A stretch of DNA of 64,000 nucleotides from Kribbella jejuensis (GCF_006715085.1 NZ_VFMM01000001.1:3658001-3722000), one strand, 5' to 3'. Shown: positions 7,892 to 17,325, numbered from the stretch's first letter. A program made the numbers and translations. Notes: a model not told the origin generated them from the sequence alone.

Positions 7892-9457
7892 ATGAGAGTC
7901 TGGCGAGCTATGGGTGTACTCGGTGCGACGGCAGGGCTGTTGCTGGGTGGATTGACCGGTACGGCGTCGGCCGCGGACCAGCAGACGTGTACGCCGAACG
8001 CGTCCACCCCGCTCCGGCAGTTCCGGGCGAGCTGGATCTCATCGGTGGTGAACATCGACTGGCCGTCGAAGACCGGGCTGAGCGCGGCGCAACAGCAGGC
8101 CGAGCTGATCGGCTGGCTGAACGACGCGGTCCGGCAGCACCACAATGCGGTGATTCTGCAGGTCCGCCCGACCGCGGACGCGTTCTGGCCGTCGAAGGTG
8201 GAGCCCTGGTCGCAGTACCTGACCGGCCACCAGGGCGGCGACCCCGGCTATGACCCGCTGAAGTTCGCGGTCGCCGAGGCGCACAAGCGGAACCTCGAGC
8301 TGCATGCCTGGTTCAACCCGTACCGGCTCTCGATGGGTACCGACCTCAATGCACTCGTCCCGACGCACCCGGCCCGGCTGCATCCGGACTGGGTGGTGAC
8401 GTACGGCGGCAAGCTGTACTACAACCCCGGCATCCCGGCCGCCCGCAAGCTGGTCGAGGACGCGATCATGGACGCGGTCGCGAACTACGACATCGACGGC
8501 GTGCACTTCGACGACTACTTCTACCCGTACCCCGTGGCCGGTCAGACGTTCAACGACGCCGCGACGTTCGCGCAGTACAACGACGGCTACACGAACCTGC
8601 AGGACTGGCGCCGGCACAACATCGACCTGCTGATCCAGGAGCTCGGCAGCCGGATCAAGGCGATCAAGCCGTGGGTCAAGTTCGGCATCTCGCCGTTCGC
8701 GGTCTGGCGGAACAAGGCGACCGACCCCGAGGGCACCGACACCACGGCCGGCGTGCAGACGTACGACGACCTCGCCGCCGACACCCGCAAGTGGGTCCGC
8801 GAGGAGTGGATCGACTACATCGTCCCGCAGGTGTACTGGGCGCAGGGCTTCGCGCCGGCCGACTACAACAAGATCGTGCCGTGGTGGGCGGAGCAGGTCC
8901 GCGGTACGCACGTCCACCTCTACATCGGCGAGGCGACGTACAAGGTCGGTACGTCGACACAGTCGCCGGACTGGTCGGACCCGCAGGAACTGAGCGACCA
9001 CCTGGCGTTCGACAGCACGATCCCCGAGGTGAAGGGGAACATCTTCTTCTCCGCGAAGGACGTCCGCGCAGACCGGCTCGGTGCGACCACGCTCCTGAAC
9101 CACAACTGGTACTCGAAGCCCGCCCTGATCCCCGCGATGCCGGCCCTCGACTCCCGCGCACCGCTCCCCGCGCACGCAGTACGCGCGACCCGCACCACCG
9201 ACGGCGTCCAGCTGAACTGGTCGCGCACGTCCACCGACACCACGTCGTACGCGATCTACCGCCGCGAACTGAAGGGCAACGACCACTGCCCCGACAACGA
9301 CGCCCGCAACCTCCTCACCACAATCCGCTCCACCGGCCCCACCCAGTCCTACGTCGACACCACGGCAGTCCCAGGCACGGCCTACCTGTACTCCGTAACC
9401 GCCCTGGACCGCCTCTCTAACCAGAGCGTGCCGATCCCAACGGTGTCGATCCGCTGA
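7892..9457 (+). CDS. Secreted GHL10-type glycoside hydrolase with FnIII domain
   Basis: 521 residues. Residues 1-28 are a signal peptide ending TASAADQ. The body shows FRASWISSVVNIDWPS, LQVRPTADAFW, LHAWFNPYR, GIPAARKLVEDAIMDAV, DGVHFDDYFYPYP and FGISPFAVWRN, which define the GHL10/DUF187 family of TIM-barrel glycosidase-like proteins. The acidic residues in HFDDYFYP fit a catalytic strand. Residues about 425-521 are a fibronectin type III-like domain. A GGAG-type ribosome binding site precedes the ATG. Members are exported and are thought to act on cell-surface or environmental glycans; the substrate here is unknown. It diverges from the nonulosonate operon. Confidence 0.87.
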   Translation: MRVWRAMGVLGATAGLLLGGLTGTASAADQQTCTPNASTPLRQFRASWISSVVNIDWPSKTGLSAAQQQAELIGWLNDAVRQHHNAVILQVRPTADAFWPSKVEPWSQYLTGHQGGDPGYDPLKFAVAEAHKRNLELHAWFNPYRLSMGTDLNALVPTHPARLHPDWVVTYGGKLYYNPGIPAARKLVEDAIMDAVANYDIDGVHFDDYFYPYPVAGQTFNDAATFAQYNDGYTNLQDWRRHNIDLLIQELGSRIKAIKPWVKFGISPFAVWRNKATDPEGTDTTAGVQTYDDLAADTRKWVREEWIDYIVPQVYWAQGFAPADYNKIVPWWAEQVRGTHVHLYIGEATYKVGTSTQSPDWSDPQELSDHLAFDSTIPEVKGNIFFSAKDVRADRLGATTLLNHNWYSKPALIPAMPALDSRAPLPAHAVRATRTTDGVQLNWSRTSTDTTSYAIYRRELKGNDHCPDNDARNLLTTIRSTGPTQSYVDTTAVPGTAYLYSVTALDRLSNQSVPIPTVSIR

Positions 9458-9464
9458 CGGATCT

Positions 9465-9521
9465 TGCTAACGGTAGTGTTTGTCGCCTGCTAACGGTAGC
9501 GTTCAATCGCTGCTAACGGTA
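9465..9521 (+). repeat. Three 11-bp direct repeats at exact 23-bp pitch
   Basis: TGCTAACGGTA occurs at 9465-9475, 9488-9498 and 9511-9521. The 23-bp pitch is about two helical turns, so bound proteins would sit on one face. The third copy overlaps a TATGGT -10 box (9520-9525) that lies 6 nt before the GTG of the ATPase gene. This is an iteron-like operator placed to block or tune that promoter. Confidence 0.8.
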
Positions 9522-9531
9522 TGGTAGGCGT

Positions 9532-10806
9532 GTGGTCGAGTACCTGGAGCGGGTCGTTGACGCCGAATTGGACGAACTGCTCGCGGGCCTGCCGGCGGTG
9601 ACACTCGACGGGCCCAAGGGTGTCGGCAAAACCGCGACCGCCGCCCGCCGTGCCAGGACCACGTATGCCCTTGACGACCCGGCGCGGCGACTGCTGCTCG
9701 AGGCCGAGCCGGATCGTCTGGATCGGGCCGAGCCGCCCGTACTGCTCGACGAGTGGCAGCTGTATCCCCAGGTCTGGGATCAGGTACGGCGCAGCGTCGA
9801 CCGGGACAACACGCCGGGCCGCTTCCTGCTGACCGGCAGCGCGACCCCGGTCAGTGCGCCGACACACTCCGGCGCCGGGCGCATCGTCCGCCTCCGGATG
9901 CGGCCGATGTCCTTGTCGGAGCGTGGGATCGAGTCTCCGACCGTCAGTCTCAAGGGTCTGCTGACCGGGAGTCGGGAGACTCTGCGCGGTACGACGAACG
10001 TACTGCTCGCGGACTACACCGAGGAGATCGTTCGGTCAGGCTTCCCGGGCATCCGGCCGCTCACCGACCGGCCCCGGCGTGCCCAGCTCGCCGGGTACGT
10101 CGATCGGATCGTCGAGCGGGACTTTCCCGAGCAAGGGCACTTGGTGCGGCGGCCGGCAACGCTGCGCGCCTGGTTGGCCGCGTACGCTGCGGCAACCGCC
10201 ACAACAGCGTCGTACAACGCGATCCTGGACGCCGCGACCGCGGGCGACACCGACAAGCCGGCGAAGACGACGACCATCGCGTATCGCGATGTGCTCAGCC
10301 AGTTGTGGTTGCTGGAGCCCGTAGAAGCCTGGTTGCCGACCCGGAACCGGCTGAGCCGCTTGGCTTCGTCGCCCAAACACCACCTGGCGGATCCGGCCCT
10401 GGCCGCGGCCTTGCTCGGCGTCGGCGCGACCGCGCTGCTCGACGATGCGGTCAAGGGACATCCGCGCGTCCGCGACGGTGTCCTGCTCGGACAGCTCTTC
10501 GAGTCCCTGGTCACGCTCGACGTACGTGTCTATGCCCAGGCCGCCGAGGCCGCTGTGCGGCACCTCAGGACCAGGAACGGCGATCACGAAGTCGACCTGA
10601 TCGTCGAACGTGCCGATCACCGAGTGCTGGCGATCGAGGTGAAGCTCGCGCCCTTCGTTACCGACGAGGACGTCAAACACCTGCTCTGGTTGCGGTCGGA
10701 GATCGGCGTGGACCTGGTCGACGCGATGGTGATCTGCACCGGAACCGACGCCTACCGCCGCCCGGACGGGATAGCGGTGGTCCCCGCCGCGTTGCTCGGT
10801 CCCTGA
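9532..10806 (+). CDS. DUF4143-type AAA ATPase (AAA_14)
   Basis: 424 residues. The Walker A loop is DGPKGVGKTATA near residue 30; a Walker B-like strand is PPVLLDEWQLYP, and LLTGSATPV is the sensor-like segment. The C-terminal DUF4143 part carries DHEVDLIVERADHRVLAIEVKL, resembling a PD-(D/E)xK nuclease-like core (D...ExK). These ATPases are widespread, often mobile, and of unsettled function, with proposed defence or toxin links. The GTG start was chosen because it follows the -10 box at leaderless spacing and no Shine-Dalgarno sequence is seen. The gene stands alone under the repeat operator at 9465-9521. Confidence 0.87.
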   Translation: MVEYLERVVDAELDELLAGLPAVTLDGPKGVGKTATAARRARTTYALDDPARRLLLEAEPDRLDRAEPPVLLDEWQLYPQVWDQVRRSVDRDNTPGRFLLTGSATPVSAPTHSGAGRIVRLRMRPMSLSERGIESPTVSLKGLLTGSRETLRGTTNVLLADYTEEIVRSGFPGIRPLTDRPRRAQLAGYVDRIVERDFPEQGHLVRRPATLRAWLAAYAAATATTASYNAILDAATAGDTDKPAKTTTIAYRDVLSQLWLLEPVEAWLPTRNRLSRLASSPKHHLADPALAAALLGVGATALLDDAVKGHPRVRDGVLLGQLFESLVTLDVRVYAQAAEAAVRHLRTRNGDHEVDLIVERADHRVLAIEVKLAPFVTDEDVKHLLWLRSEIGVDLVDAMVICTGTDAYRRPDGIAVVPAALLGP

Positions 10807-10810
10807 GGTG

Positions 10811-13240
10811 TCACGGGCTCCGGGTGCCGGGTGGGGTTGGGGTTCCGGGGGTGGTGGGGGACGAGGGCAGGTTGGTCGGGAAGGTGCCGCTCGGGAACGG
10901 GACCGTCGGTTGGCTACCGGTCGGGAGGTTCGGGGTCGGGAGAGTCGGCGTCGTCGGATCGCCAGCTGAACCGCTCGTGGAGGAGGTCGGGAACGAAGGT
11001 GGCTGCGTCTGCGAGGACGGCAACGGCGCTGACGGGCTCGGTGTGGGGGGGAAGGGGTTTGTCGGGGGTGGTGGGTAGATCTGGTAGACGCGGACTGTGC
11101 CTAGTTGGAAGCGTAGTTCGGTGAGTTTGTCGAGGTTTTTCGGTGGGGTGCTGACTCGCTCGTCGAGGAGCAGCCACTGGACGTCGTACTTCGTGCGGAG
11201 GGTTTCGATGGTCTGGCGGGTCGGGTTGGTGAAGACTTCGTCGTTCAGGGCGAGCAGGTCCGGGTTCCAGTACGGCCCTTGGACGCCGGCGGGATAGCTG
11301 TCGTCGACCCGCGCCTGGTAGGACCAACCCTCCACCAGCACCCGGCGTTCGGCGTAGCCGGCGATCCAGTACGAACCGGTCCGGCAGTGTGAGGCGCGCG
11401 GCTGGTGACAGTGCACGTTGGTGGCGATCCGGTCGCCGGAGCCGGAGTTGCGGCGGATGAAGCGGGCCGCCTCGATCCCGCCCGGTGCGATCGAGTCGTA
11501 CGACGTGAGCGGCGGCTTCGCGAACCGCCGTACGGACGCGACCGTCGGCGACACCGTCGTACCGATCAGCACGGCCACCGCGATCACCGCCCAGGTACGG
11601 CGGGAACCGCGCAGCACCAATCCGAACACGCCGACCCCGAGCGCCGCGATCACCAGCGCCACCGCGAGACTCTGGCCGAAACAGCTGTCCGACGTACACG
11701 ACCGCGGTGTCTGATGCCGGCCCCAGTAGATCGCGGCGCCCCCGATCGCGGCCGCGACACCGGCGATCCAGTACTGCCGCCGCTCGAGCGAACCGAGGCC
11801 CCAGGTCGCGAGCAGTACTCCGAACACGAAGCCGGTGCGCACGAAGAACAGTTGGGTGTCCCCACGATCCGCGAGCAATGACGCCAGCAGTACCGCGGCC
11901 ACGAACCCGGCGACCAGGAACACCACCATCACGCCGCGCCGCTTGATCAGCAGCACGCCCACGAGCGGCATCAGCCACCCGATCACGACCACCGCCGCGA
12001 TCACCGGTACGGCTGACCCGCCGCCCATCCGATCCGCCAGGCTCTCGAACGTCGCGCCCGGATCGAACCGTACCGCCGAGGCCGCGCCGCGCACTACGAA
12101 GAAGAATGTCAACGTGTACGCCGCCGCGACGCCCACGCCGAGCACCAGCGCCCGAAGGTTCAACCGGCCCGCCCGGACCGTGAGGTAGATCCACGCGACC
12201 GCCAGGCCCGTCGCGTACACAGGCAAGGTCGTCGCCTTCGTCAACGCCAGAGCCGCGACCAGCACCCCGGCCGTGACGAACAACCGGAACAGCTGACCAC
12301 GCGTCGTCCCCGGCCGCCGCCGCAAGAGCAGCGTCGTCACCGCGATCAACGGCAGCAGTAACACCGTCGAGAACGCCTGCGGTGGGTTGGTCAACTGCCC
12401 CAGCGAGAACGGCCCGTCCGCGAACACCCGATCCGACACCGCCCACGGCCACGCGACCAGATCGCCACCGGCGACCACGAGCCCGGCGGCGATCGGCGCC
12501 GCGACCGCGCGACCGGTCAGCAGCATCCCCACCGCGGCCGCGCCGAGCACAGTCAGCAGGATCCACAGGAACGGCGCCATCCGGTGCGTGAGTACGTCGA
12601 GCGGCACGTTGGTGATCCAGTGCGCGGATGCCAGGTGTTCGTACGCCGCCCAGTGGGTCGTCAGCGGGCCGCCGTCGGCGTACGGGATCCGCGGCGGGAA
12701 GTGGTGGGTGATCTCGCCCGCGATCGCGAGGTTGTGCGGAGCGTCGGAGTTCGACCGGAGCGCGTCGGGGCCGTTCAGCGGGATCAGGTGCGCACCGACC
12801 CGGACGAACCAGGCGGCCGCGACGCCGACCGCGAGCATCATGCCGGCCATCGACCACCACGGCGTCGGCCGCTCGGGGAGCTTGCGGCGCGGCAACGCCC
12901 GCCACATCCCGAACGCGAGCGCCGGCATCAGCAGCGCCGCGAACGGCATGTCGAACAGCATCCCGAGCGGATAGACCAGCGCCTCGACGGCCAGCCCGAA
13001 CGCCGTACCGAGGATGACGTCCGCGCTCAGCCAGCCGACGCCGCCGGTCAGCCGCCGCCAGAACATCGTGCCCGGTACCACGATCACCAGCAGCAGATAG
13101 GCCAGGTACGCCGCCGGCATCCAGGGCGGGTGCTCCTGCAGCGCGACGAACCAGGCCAGCGGCAGCACCGGAAGGCTCGCCAACGCCGCGGTCGGCTTGC
13201 CTCGTCCGGTCGTCCGACGCCTTCCCGCGGCCCTGATCAT
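10811..13240 (-). CDS. Large polytopic membrane protein with Pro/Ser/Thr-rich tail
   Basis: 809 residues. Many hydrophobic segments are spread through residues 20-580 (for example YLAYLLLVIVVPGTMFW, AAPIAAGLVVAGGDLV, GFVAAVLLASLL). A soluble region at about 590-720 resembles the extracytoplasmic end of GT-C-type transferases and of uncharacterised actinobacterial membrane proteins. The last ~85 residues are a low-complexity tail rich in Pro, Ser and Thr (PPPPTNPFPPTPSPSAPLPS), probably exposed at the wall. A TACAAT -10 box lies 6 nt before the ATG at 13240, indicating a leaderless start. A sugar or lipid-linked glycan transferase role is possible but unproven. Confidence 0.75.
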   Translation of the reverse strand: MIRAAGRRRTTGRGKPTAALASLPVLPLAWFVALQEHPPWMPAAYLAYLLLVIVVPGTMFWRRLTGGVGWLSADVILGTAFGLAVEALVYPLGMLFDMPFAALLMPALAFGMWRALPRRKLPERPTPWWSMAGMMLAVGVAAAWFVRVGAHLIPLNGPDALRSNSDAPHNLAIAGEITHHFPPRIPYADGGPLTTHWAAYEHLASAHWITNVPLDVLTHRMAPFLWILLTVLGAAAVGMLLTGRAVAAPIAAGLVVAGGDLVAWPWAVSDRVFADGPFSLGQLTNPPQAFSTVLLLPLIAVTTLLLRRRPGTTRGQLFRLFVTAGVLVAALALTKATTLPVYATGLAVAWIYLTVRAGRLNLRALVLGVGVAAAYTLTFFFVVRGAASAVRFDPGATFESLADRMGGGSAVPVIAAVVVIGWLMPLVGVLLIKRRGVMVVFLVAGFVAAVLLASLLADRGDTQLFFVRTGFVFGVLLATWGLGSLERRQYWIAGVAAAIGGAAIYWGRHQTPRSCTSDSCFGQSLAVALVIAALGVGVFGLVLRGSRRTWAVIAVAVLIGTTVSPTVASVRRFAKPPLTSYDSIAPGGIEAARFIRRNSGSGDRIATNVHCHQPRASHCRTGSYWIAGYAERRVLVEGWSYQARVDDSYPAGVQGPYWNPDLLALNDEVFTNPTRQTIETLRTKYDVQWLLLDERVSTPPKNLDKLTELRFQLGTVRVYQIYPPPPTNPFPPTPSPSAPLPSSQTQPPSFPTSSTSGSAGDPTTPTLPTPNLPTGSQPTVPFPSGTFPTNLPSSPTTPGTPTPPGTRSP

Positions 13241-13346
13241 CGGGCGATTGTATGAGTCCCACCTGTCGATCCGATGTCCGGTGAGCCGTTTACCGGACAG
13301 AACTTCCCGTTTACACTCAGTAATCTCCAGGTCTCGGGAGGTCGCG

Positions 13347-13631
13347 ATGATCGGTCAGCACATCGCCGGACTACCGGTCGAGGAGGTCCTGCTGGCGGCG
13401 CTGGCCGCGGCCGGCCCGGTGATCGCGCTGGCGTGGCTCGAGGTCCGCGCGCGGATCAAACGCTTGACGGACCGCCGGCACTCATCAACCTCTTCCGAGG
13501 AAGCCGCGCCGGGCGCGGCGCAGCGTGACGGGTTCGGCGCAGGGAGCGTTGGTGAGTGCGGGAGGTCCGGCGCTAGGCTTCGGGACTATGAGTTCGGTGG
13601 ATCGGAGTCGGGTCAGGGAGTTGATGGGTGA
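13347..13631 (+). CDS. Small hypothetical protein with one membrane helix
   Basis: 94 residues from ATG 13347, which follows a good GGGAGG site. The N-terminal part has one hydrophobic stretch (VLLAALAAAGPVIALAWL) followed by a basic cluster (RARIKRLTDRR), typical of a small anchored protein. The last 45 residues are low in complexity, and the frame overlaps the start of the ACP gene in another frame by 44 nt. The C-terminal part may therefore not be under selection. Confidence 0.4.
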   Translation: MIGQHIAGLPVEEVLLAALAAAGPVIALAWLEVRARIKRLTDRRHSSTSSEEAAPGAAQRDGFGAGSVGECGRSGARLRDYEFGGSESGQGVDG

Positions 13632-13839
13632 GGTGATGACGGCTCAGGGCCGCGCATTGCCGGCCGACGACACGGCGGATCTCCGGGATATCGGGTTCCG
13701 GTCGCTGGACTTCTCCGAGCTGGCCCTCCGGGTGGAGGACGAGCTCGGCGACGAGCTGAACTTCGATGCCCCCGGGCTGCGCCGGATCGCGACGGTCGGC
13801 GACGTACTGGATTTCATCGAGCAACTCCAGTCGGCGTGA
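13588..13839 (+). CDS. Acyl carrier protein
   Basis: 83 residues from ATG 13588, the normal ACP size. The phosphopantetheine site is DIGFRSLDFSELAL, with Ser in the GxxSLD context. Helices II and III follow (RVEDELGDELNFD, TVGDVLDFIEQL). An in-frame start further upstream exists at 13525, but 13588 is preferred because it gives the family length and follows a TAGGCT -10-like box. The stop overlaps the next gene's GTG. It probably carries the acyl chain activated by the ligase and reduced by the SDR that follow. Confidence 0.85.
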   Translation: MSSVDRSRVRELMGEVMTAQGRALPADDTADLRDIGFRSLDFSELALRVEDELGDELNFDAPGLRRIATVGDVLDFIEQLQSA

Positions 13840-15089
13840 CCGTGCCGATGACTGGGCGCCGGCGCAGCACCGCCCTGATCGGCGACGACAACACCGTCGT
13901 CGTCGGCGGCAAGCGGCTGACCTGGCGGACGCTGCCCAAGCTGCCGCAGATCCCGTCGCCCGCGGCGGTCCTCGTCGACAACGGCGGCGACGCGCTCGCG
14001 GCGCTGCGGCACCATGCCGTGCACGGCACCGAGTTGCTGGTGGCGACCGAGTCCCGCGTCGACGAGCTGATGCGCGAGGAGCTGGGGGAGTCCGGTTTCG
14101 CGATCGTTCTGCCCGATGGGGAAGTCACCCCGGCCAAGCTGAAGCGCGTCGAGGAGGCCGGCCGTGCCTGGCTGCTCACCTCCGGCTCGACCGGCCGGCC
14201 GAAGCGGATCGGTCACACGCTCGAGTCGCTGACCACGGTCACTGCAGATCAGCCGCCGCGCACGTGGCTGCTGCCGTACTCGCCCGGTACGTACGCCTGG
14301 TGGCAGGTCGTTACCCTCTCGTTGACCCAGCGGGACCAGGGCCTGGTCGTGATCGAGCCGCACGAACTCGAGGACTGGCCGGCGGTTGCGACGGAGCACG
14401 GCGTCACGGCCGCATCCGGTACGCCGACCTTCTGGCGGCAGGCGATCTACCGCGACTCCGACGCGCTGGCCGCCGTACCGCTGGAACAGATCACGCTCGG
14501 CGGCGAACCGGTCGACCAGGCGATCCTCGACCAGCTGTGCGAGCTCTTTCCGAAGGCCCGGATCTCCTGGATCTACGCTTCCTCGGAGGTCGGCGCGTCG
14601 ATCGTGGTGCACGACGGCAAGGCCGGCTTCCCGAAGGCGTGGCTCGACCGCGAACCGGACCCGGAGCGGCCGGTGCTCAGCGTCGACCGCGACGAATTGG
14701 TGATCCGCTCACCGCACCACGGCGCCGGTCTGATCGGCGCGGTACACACCGGCGACCGCGTCGAGTTCGACGGTGACCGGGTACTGATCACCGGGCGGCT
14801 GGACACCGACGAGATCAACGTCGGCGGGTCGAAGGTGTCGGCGGGGGTGGTGCGCAACGTGCTGATGGGCCACCCGGGCGTTTCCTGGGCGCGAGTGTTC
14901 GCGCGCAAGGCCCCGCTGGTCGGCCGGATGGTCGCGGCCGAGGTGGTCCCGAACCCGTCGCTCGGCCCGATCACCGACGCGGACCTGGTCCAGTGGTGCT
15001 CGAACCGCCTGCCGGACTACGGCGTACCGCGGCGGATCAAGTTCCTCGACGAGATCCCACAGAAGGAAACCCTGAAGAGCGATGTCTGA
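13836..15089 (+). CDS. AMP-dependent acyl ligase (ANL superfamily), short form
   Basis: 417 residues, about 100 shorter than a typical acyl-CoA or acyl-ACP ligase. The phosphate loop is LLTSGSTGRPK, the A5 region is SWIYASSEVG, A7 is VHTGDRVEFDG, A8 is GRLDTDEINVGGSKV, and A10 ends IPQKETLKSDV with the catalytic Lys. The N-terminal subdomain is the reduced part. Coupling by GTGA to the ACP gene and an 8-nt overlap with the SDR gene suggest that it loads a carboxylic acid onto that ACP. Kin trios occur in glycan and lipid modification loci; the acid is unknown. Confidence 0.85.
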   Translation: MTVPMTGRRRSTALIGDDNTVVVGGKRLTWRTLPKLPQIPSPAAVLVDNGGDALAALRHHAVHGTELLVATESRVDELMREELGESGFAIVLPDGEVTPAKLKRVEEAGRAWLLTSGSTGRPKRIGHTLESLTTVTADQPPRTWLLPYSPGTYAWWQVVTLSLTQRDQGLVVIEPHELEDWPAVATEHGVTAASGTPTFWRQAIYRDSDALAAVPLEQITLGGEPVDQAILDQLCELFPKARISWIYASSEVGASIVVHDGKAGFPKAWLDREPDPERPVLSVDRDELVIRSPHHGAGLIGAVHTGDRVEFDGDRVLITGRLDTDEINVGGSKVSAGVVRNVLMGHPGVSWARVFARKAPLVGRMVAAEVVPNPSLGPITDADLVQWCSNRLPDYGVPRRIKFLDEIPQKETLKSDV

Positions 15090-15825
15090 CACTGTGGTGC
15101 CGCCCGCGTCGGTCGTCCTGGTCTCCGGCGGATCCCGCGGTCTCGGCCTGGCGATCGTCACCGACCTGCTCGGCGCCGGCCTGAAGGTCGCCGCGTTCGC
15201 CCGGACGGTCACGCCCGAGCTGACCGCGCTCGGCGAGAAGTACCCCGAATACCTGCACTACGGCTCCGTCGACGTCAACGACGCCGCGGCTGCGCAGGCG
15301 TTCGTGCGCGCGGTCGAGACCGAGCTCGGACCGATCGATGCCTTGGTCAACAATGCGGCCATCGGCCAGGACTCGCTGCACGTCCATACCTCCGCCGACC
15401 ACCTGGCCGAGATCATCCGGACGAACCTGACGTCGCCGCTGATCCTGACCCGGTTCGTGCTCCGCCGGATGCTGGCGAAGGGGCTCAAGGGCCGGATCGT
15501 CAACATCACCTCGATCTGCGCCCAGCGCGGTTACCCGGGCCTGGTCGCGTACTCGGCCACCAAGGGCGGAATGGACGCGGCCACCCGTTCGCTCGCGCGC
15601 GAACTGGGTGGCCGCATCCTTGCCAACGCCATCGCTCCGGGGTTCTTCGCGTCGGAGATGTCGGCCGTGCTGGGGCAGACCCAGCTCGACCAGATCACCC
15701 GGCGCACCCCGACCGGCCGGTTGACCGAGCCCGAAGACGTCCTTCCCCTCGTCCGGATGCTCCTGCTCGATCAGACCAACCTCAACGGCCAGGTCCTGGT
15801 CGTCGACGGCGCCGCGTCGATTTAG
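15082..15825 (+). CDS. Short-chain dehydrogenase, FabG-like
   Basis: 247 residues, classical SDR length. The cofactor loop VLVSGGSRGLGLAI is followed by ALVNNAAIG, the catalytic Ser in NITSICAQ, and YSATK with the catalytic Tyr and Lys; the C-terminus is LNGQVLVVDGAASI. It likely reduces a 3-oxoacyl group on the adjacent ACP, but other substrates are possible. The start overlaps the ligase gene by 8 nt. It converges on the MFS gene, overlapping it by 4 nt. Confidence 0.88.
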   Translation: MSDTVVPPASVVLVSGGSRGLGLAIVTDLLGAGLKVAAFARTVTPELTALGEKYPEYLHYGSVDVNDAAAAQAFVRAVETELGPIDALVNNAAIGQDSLHVHTSADHLAEIIRTNLTSPLILTRFVLRRMLAKGLKGRIVNITSICAQRGYPGLVAYSATKGGMDAATRSLARELGGRILANAIAPGFFASEMSAVLGQTQLDQITRRTPTGRLTEPEDVLPLVRMLLLDQTNLNGQVLVVDGAASI

Positions 15826-17288
15826 TCCGCTGCCACCACCTCGACCGGTTGCGGCGCCGGGCGGAACCAGTTCCACGGGCGGACGGTGACGACGATCATC
15901 GCCAGGCTGACGGCGGCGTAGACCAGCGAGCCGATGAAGGCCGCGTGTACGCCGTCGACCAGCACCTCGCGCGGGATCCGCGACGTCGAATTGCGGCTCG
16001 CCGTACCGAAGATCGTGACCAGGATGCCCAGTCCGAGGGCGCCACCGACCTGCTGTACGACGTTCAGCATGCCGGAGGCGGCGCCCGAGTCCTCGGGTGC
16101 GACGCCCGCGATCGCGCGGCCGACCAGCGGGATGAAGATCATCCCGGCGCCCGCTCCGAACAGCAGCATCGGACCGACCACGTCGTGCAGGTAGGTGGCG
16201 TGCGACCCGAGCCGGGTCAGCCAGAGCGTTCCGAGCGTCACCAGCGTGGAGCCGGTCAGCAGCAGTTTGCCGCTGTCGATCCGCGCGACCAGCTTCGGCA
16301 CGATGCGCGACGCCGTGAACAGCAGACCGGTCATCGGCAGGAACGCCAGCCCCGCCGCGAGCGGGCTCAGCGCGAGCACACCCTGCAGGTACTGCGTCAT
16401 GAAGAAGAACATCCCGAACATCGTCCCGACCACGAGCAGCATGGTCAGGTACGACGCCGAGCGCACCGGCGAGCGGAACAGCCGCAGCGGCACGATCGGG
16501 TGGCTGACCCGCCGCTCGATCAGGACGAACGAGACCAGTAGGACGACGCCGACCGCGAACGCGACCAGCACCTCGGGCGAGGACCAGCCCTTCTCGGCGA
16601 CCCGGATGAACCCGAACACCAGCGAGGTGATGCCGAGCGTCGAGGTGAGCGCGCCGGCCAGGTCGAACCGGCCGGTCTCCGGCTCGGTCTCGGTCAGCAC
16701 CCGGCGCGCTGCGAAGATCAGCGCGGCTCCGATCGGCACGTTGATGAACAGGCCCCAGCGCCAGGACGCCCACTCGGTCAGCATGCCGCCGAGCACCAGC
16801 CCGACGCTGCCGCCGCCGGACGAGATCAGGCTGTAGTAGCCGAGCGCCTTCATCCGCTCGGGACCTTCGCGGTAGGTGAGCATCAGCAGCGTCAGCGCTG
16901 CCGGTGCCGCGATCGCGCCACCGATGCCCTGCAGGACGCGGGCCGCGAGCAGCAGTTCGGCGTTCGGCGCGAGACCGCCGAGCAGCGAGGCGAGCGTGAA
17001 GATGCTGACGCCGGTGACGAACACCCGGCGGCGGCCGAGTAGGTCGCCTGCCCGGGCGCCCAGCAGCAGCAGACCGCCGAACGCGAGCGCGTAGGCGTTC
17101 TGCACCCAGGACAGGCTGGACGGGCTGAAGTGCAGCGCCTCCCGGATGTGAGGCATCGCGATGTTCACCACGGTGGCGTCGAGGATCACCATCAGCTGGG
17201 TGACCAGGATGACTGCGAGTACTACCCCGGGACGCCGGGCAGGCGTACCGGAATCGGCGCCGGCCGGCGCCGCGGTTGTTGCCGACAT
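15822..17288 (-). CDS. MFS drug exporter, DHA2 (14-TMS) family
   Basis: 488 residues. The family motifs are VTQLMVILDATVVNIAMPHI (DHA2 motif in TMS1), GARAGDLLGRRRVF, LLAARVLQGIGGAIAAPAAL, and SGGGSVGLVLGGMLTEWASWRWGLFINVP (motif C and following). Fourteen hydrophobic segments are expected. The frame stays open upstream to 17942, but ATG 17288 is preferred because a GGAG site sits 7 nt before it and it matches the family N-terminus. It is divergent from a TetR gene, and its promoter carries a double palindrome, so it is probably an inducible efflux pump. Substrate unknown. Confidence 0.92.
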   Translation of the reverse strand: MSATTAAPAGADSGTPARRPGVVLAVILVTQLMVILDATVVNIAMPHIREALHFSPSSLSWVQNAYALAFGGLLLLGARAGDLLGRRRVFVTGVSIFTLASLLGGLAPNAELLLAARVLQGIGGAIAAPAALTLLMLTYREGPERMKALGYYSLISSGGGSVGLVLGGMLTEWASWRWGLFINVPIGAALIFAARRVLTETEPETGRFDLAGALTSTLGITSLVFGFIRVAEKGWSSPEVLVAFAVGVVLLVSFVLIERRVSHPIVPLRLFRSPVRSASYLTMLLVVGTMFGMFFFMTQYLQGVLALSPLAAGLAFLPMTGLLFTASRIVPKLVARIDSGKLLLTGSTLVTLGTLWLTRLGSHATYLHDVVGPMLLFGAGAGMIFIPLVGRAIAGVAPEDSGAASGMLNVVQQVGGALGLGILVTIFGTASRNSTSRIPREVLVDGVHAAFIGSLVYAAVSLAMIVVTVRPWNWFRPAPQPVEVVAAD

Positions 17289-17325
17289 AGTGCTCCTTAC
17301 CCCAGAGGGGCTACAGTTGAGAAAG

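Noticed and set aside
9465..9521. CRISPR or replication iterons
   Set aside because: Only three 11-bp units with 12-bp spacers, no replication gene; placement at a promoter favours an operator.
10914..13262. 782-residue minus-strand frame in another phase
   Set aside because: It overlaps the 809-residue membrane protein but lacks hydrophobic segments; the other phase encodes the real protein.
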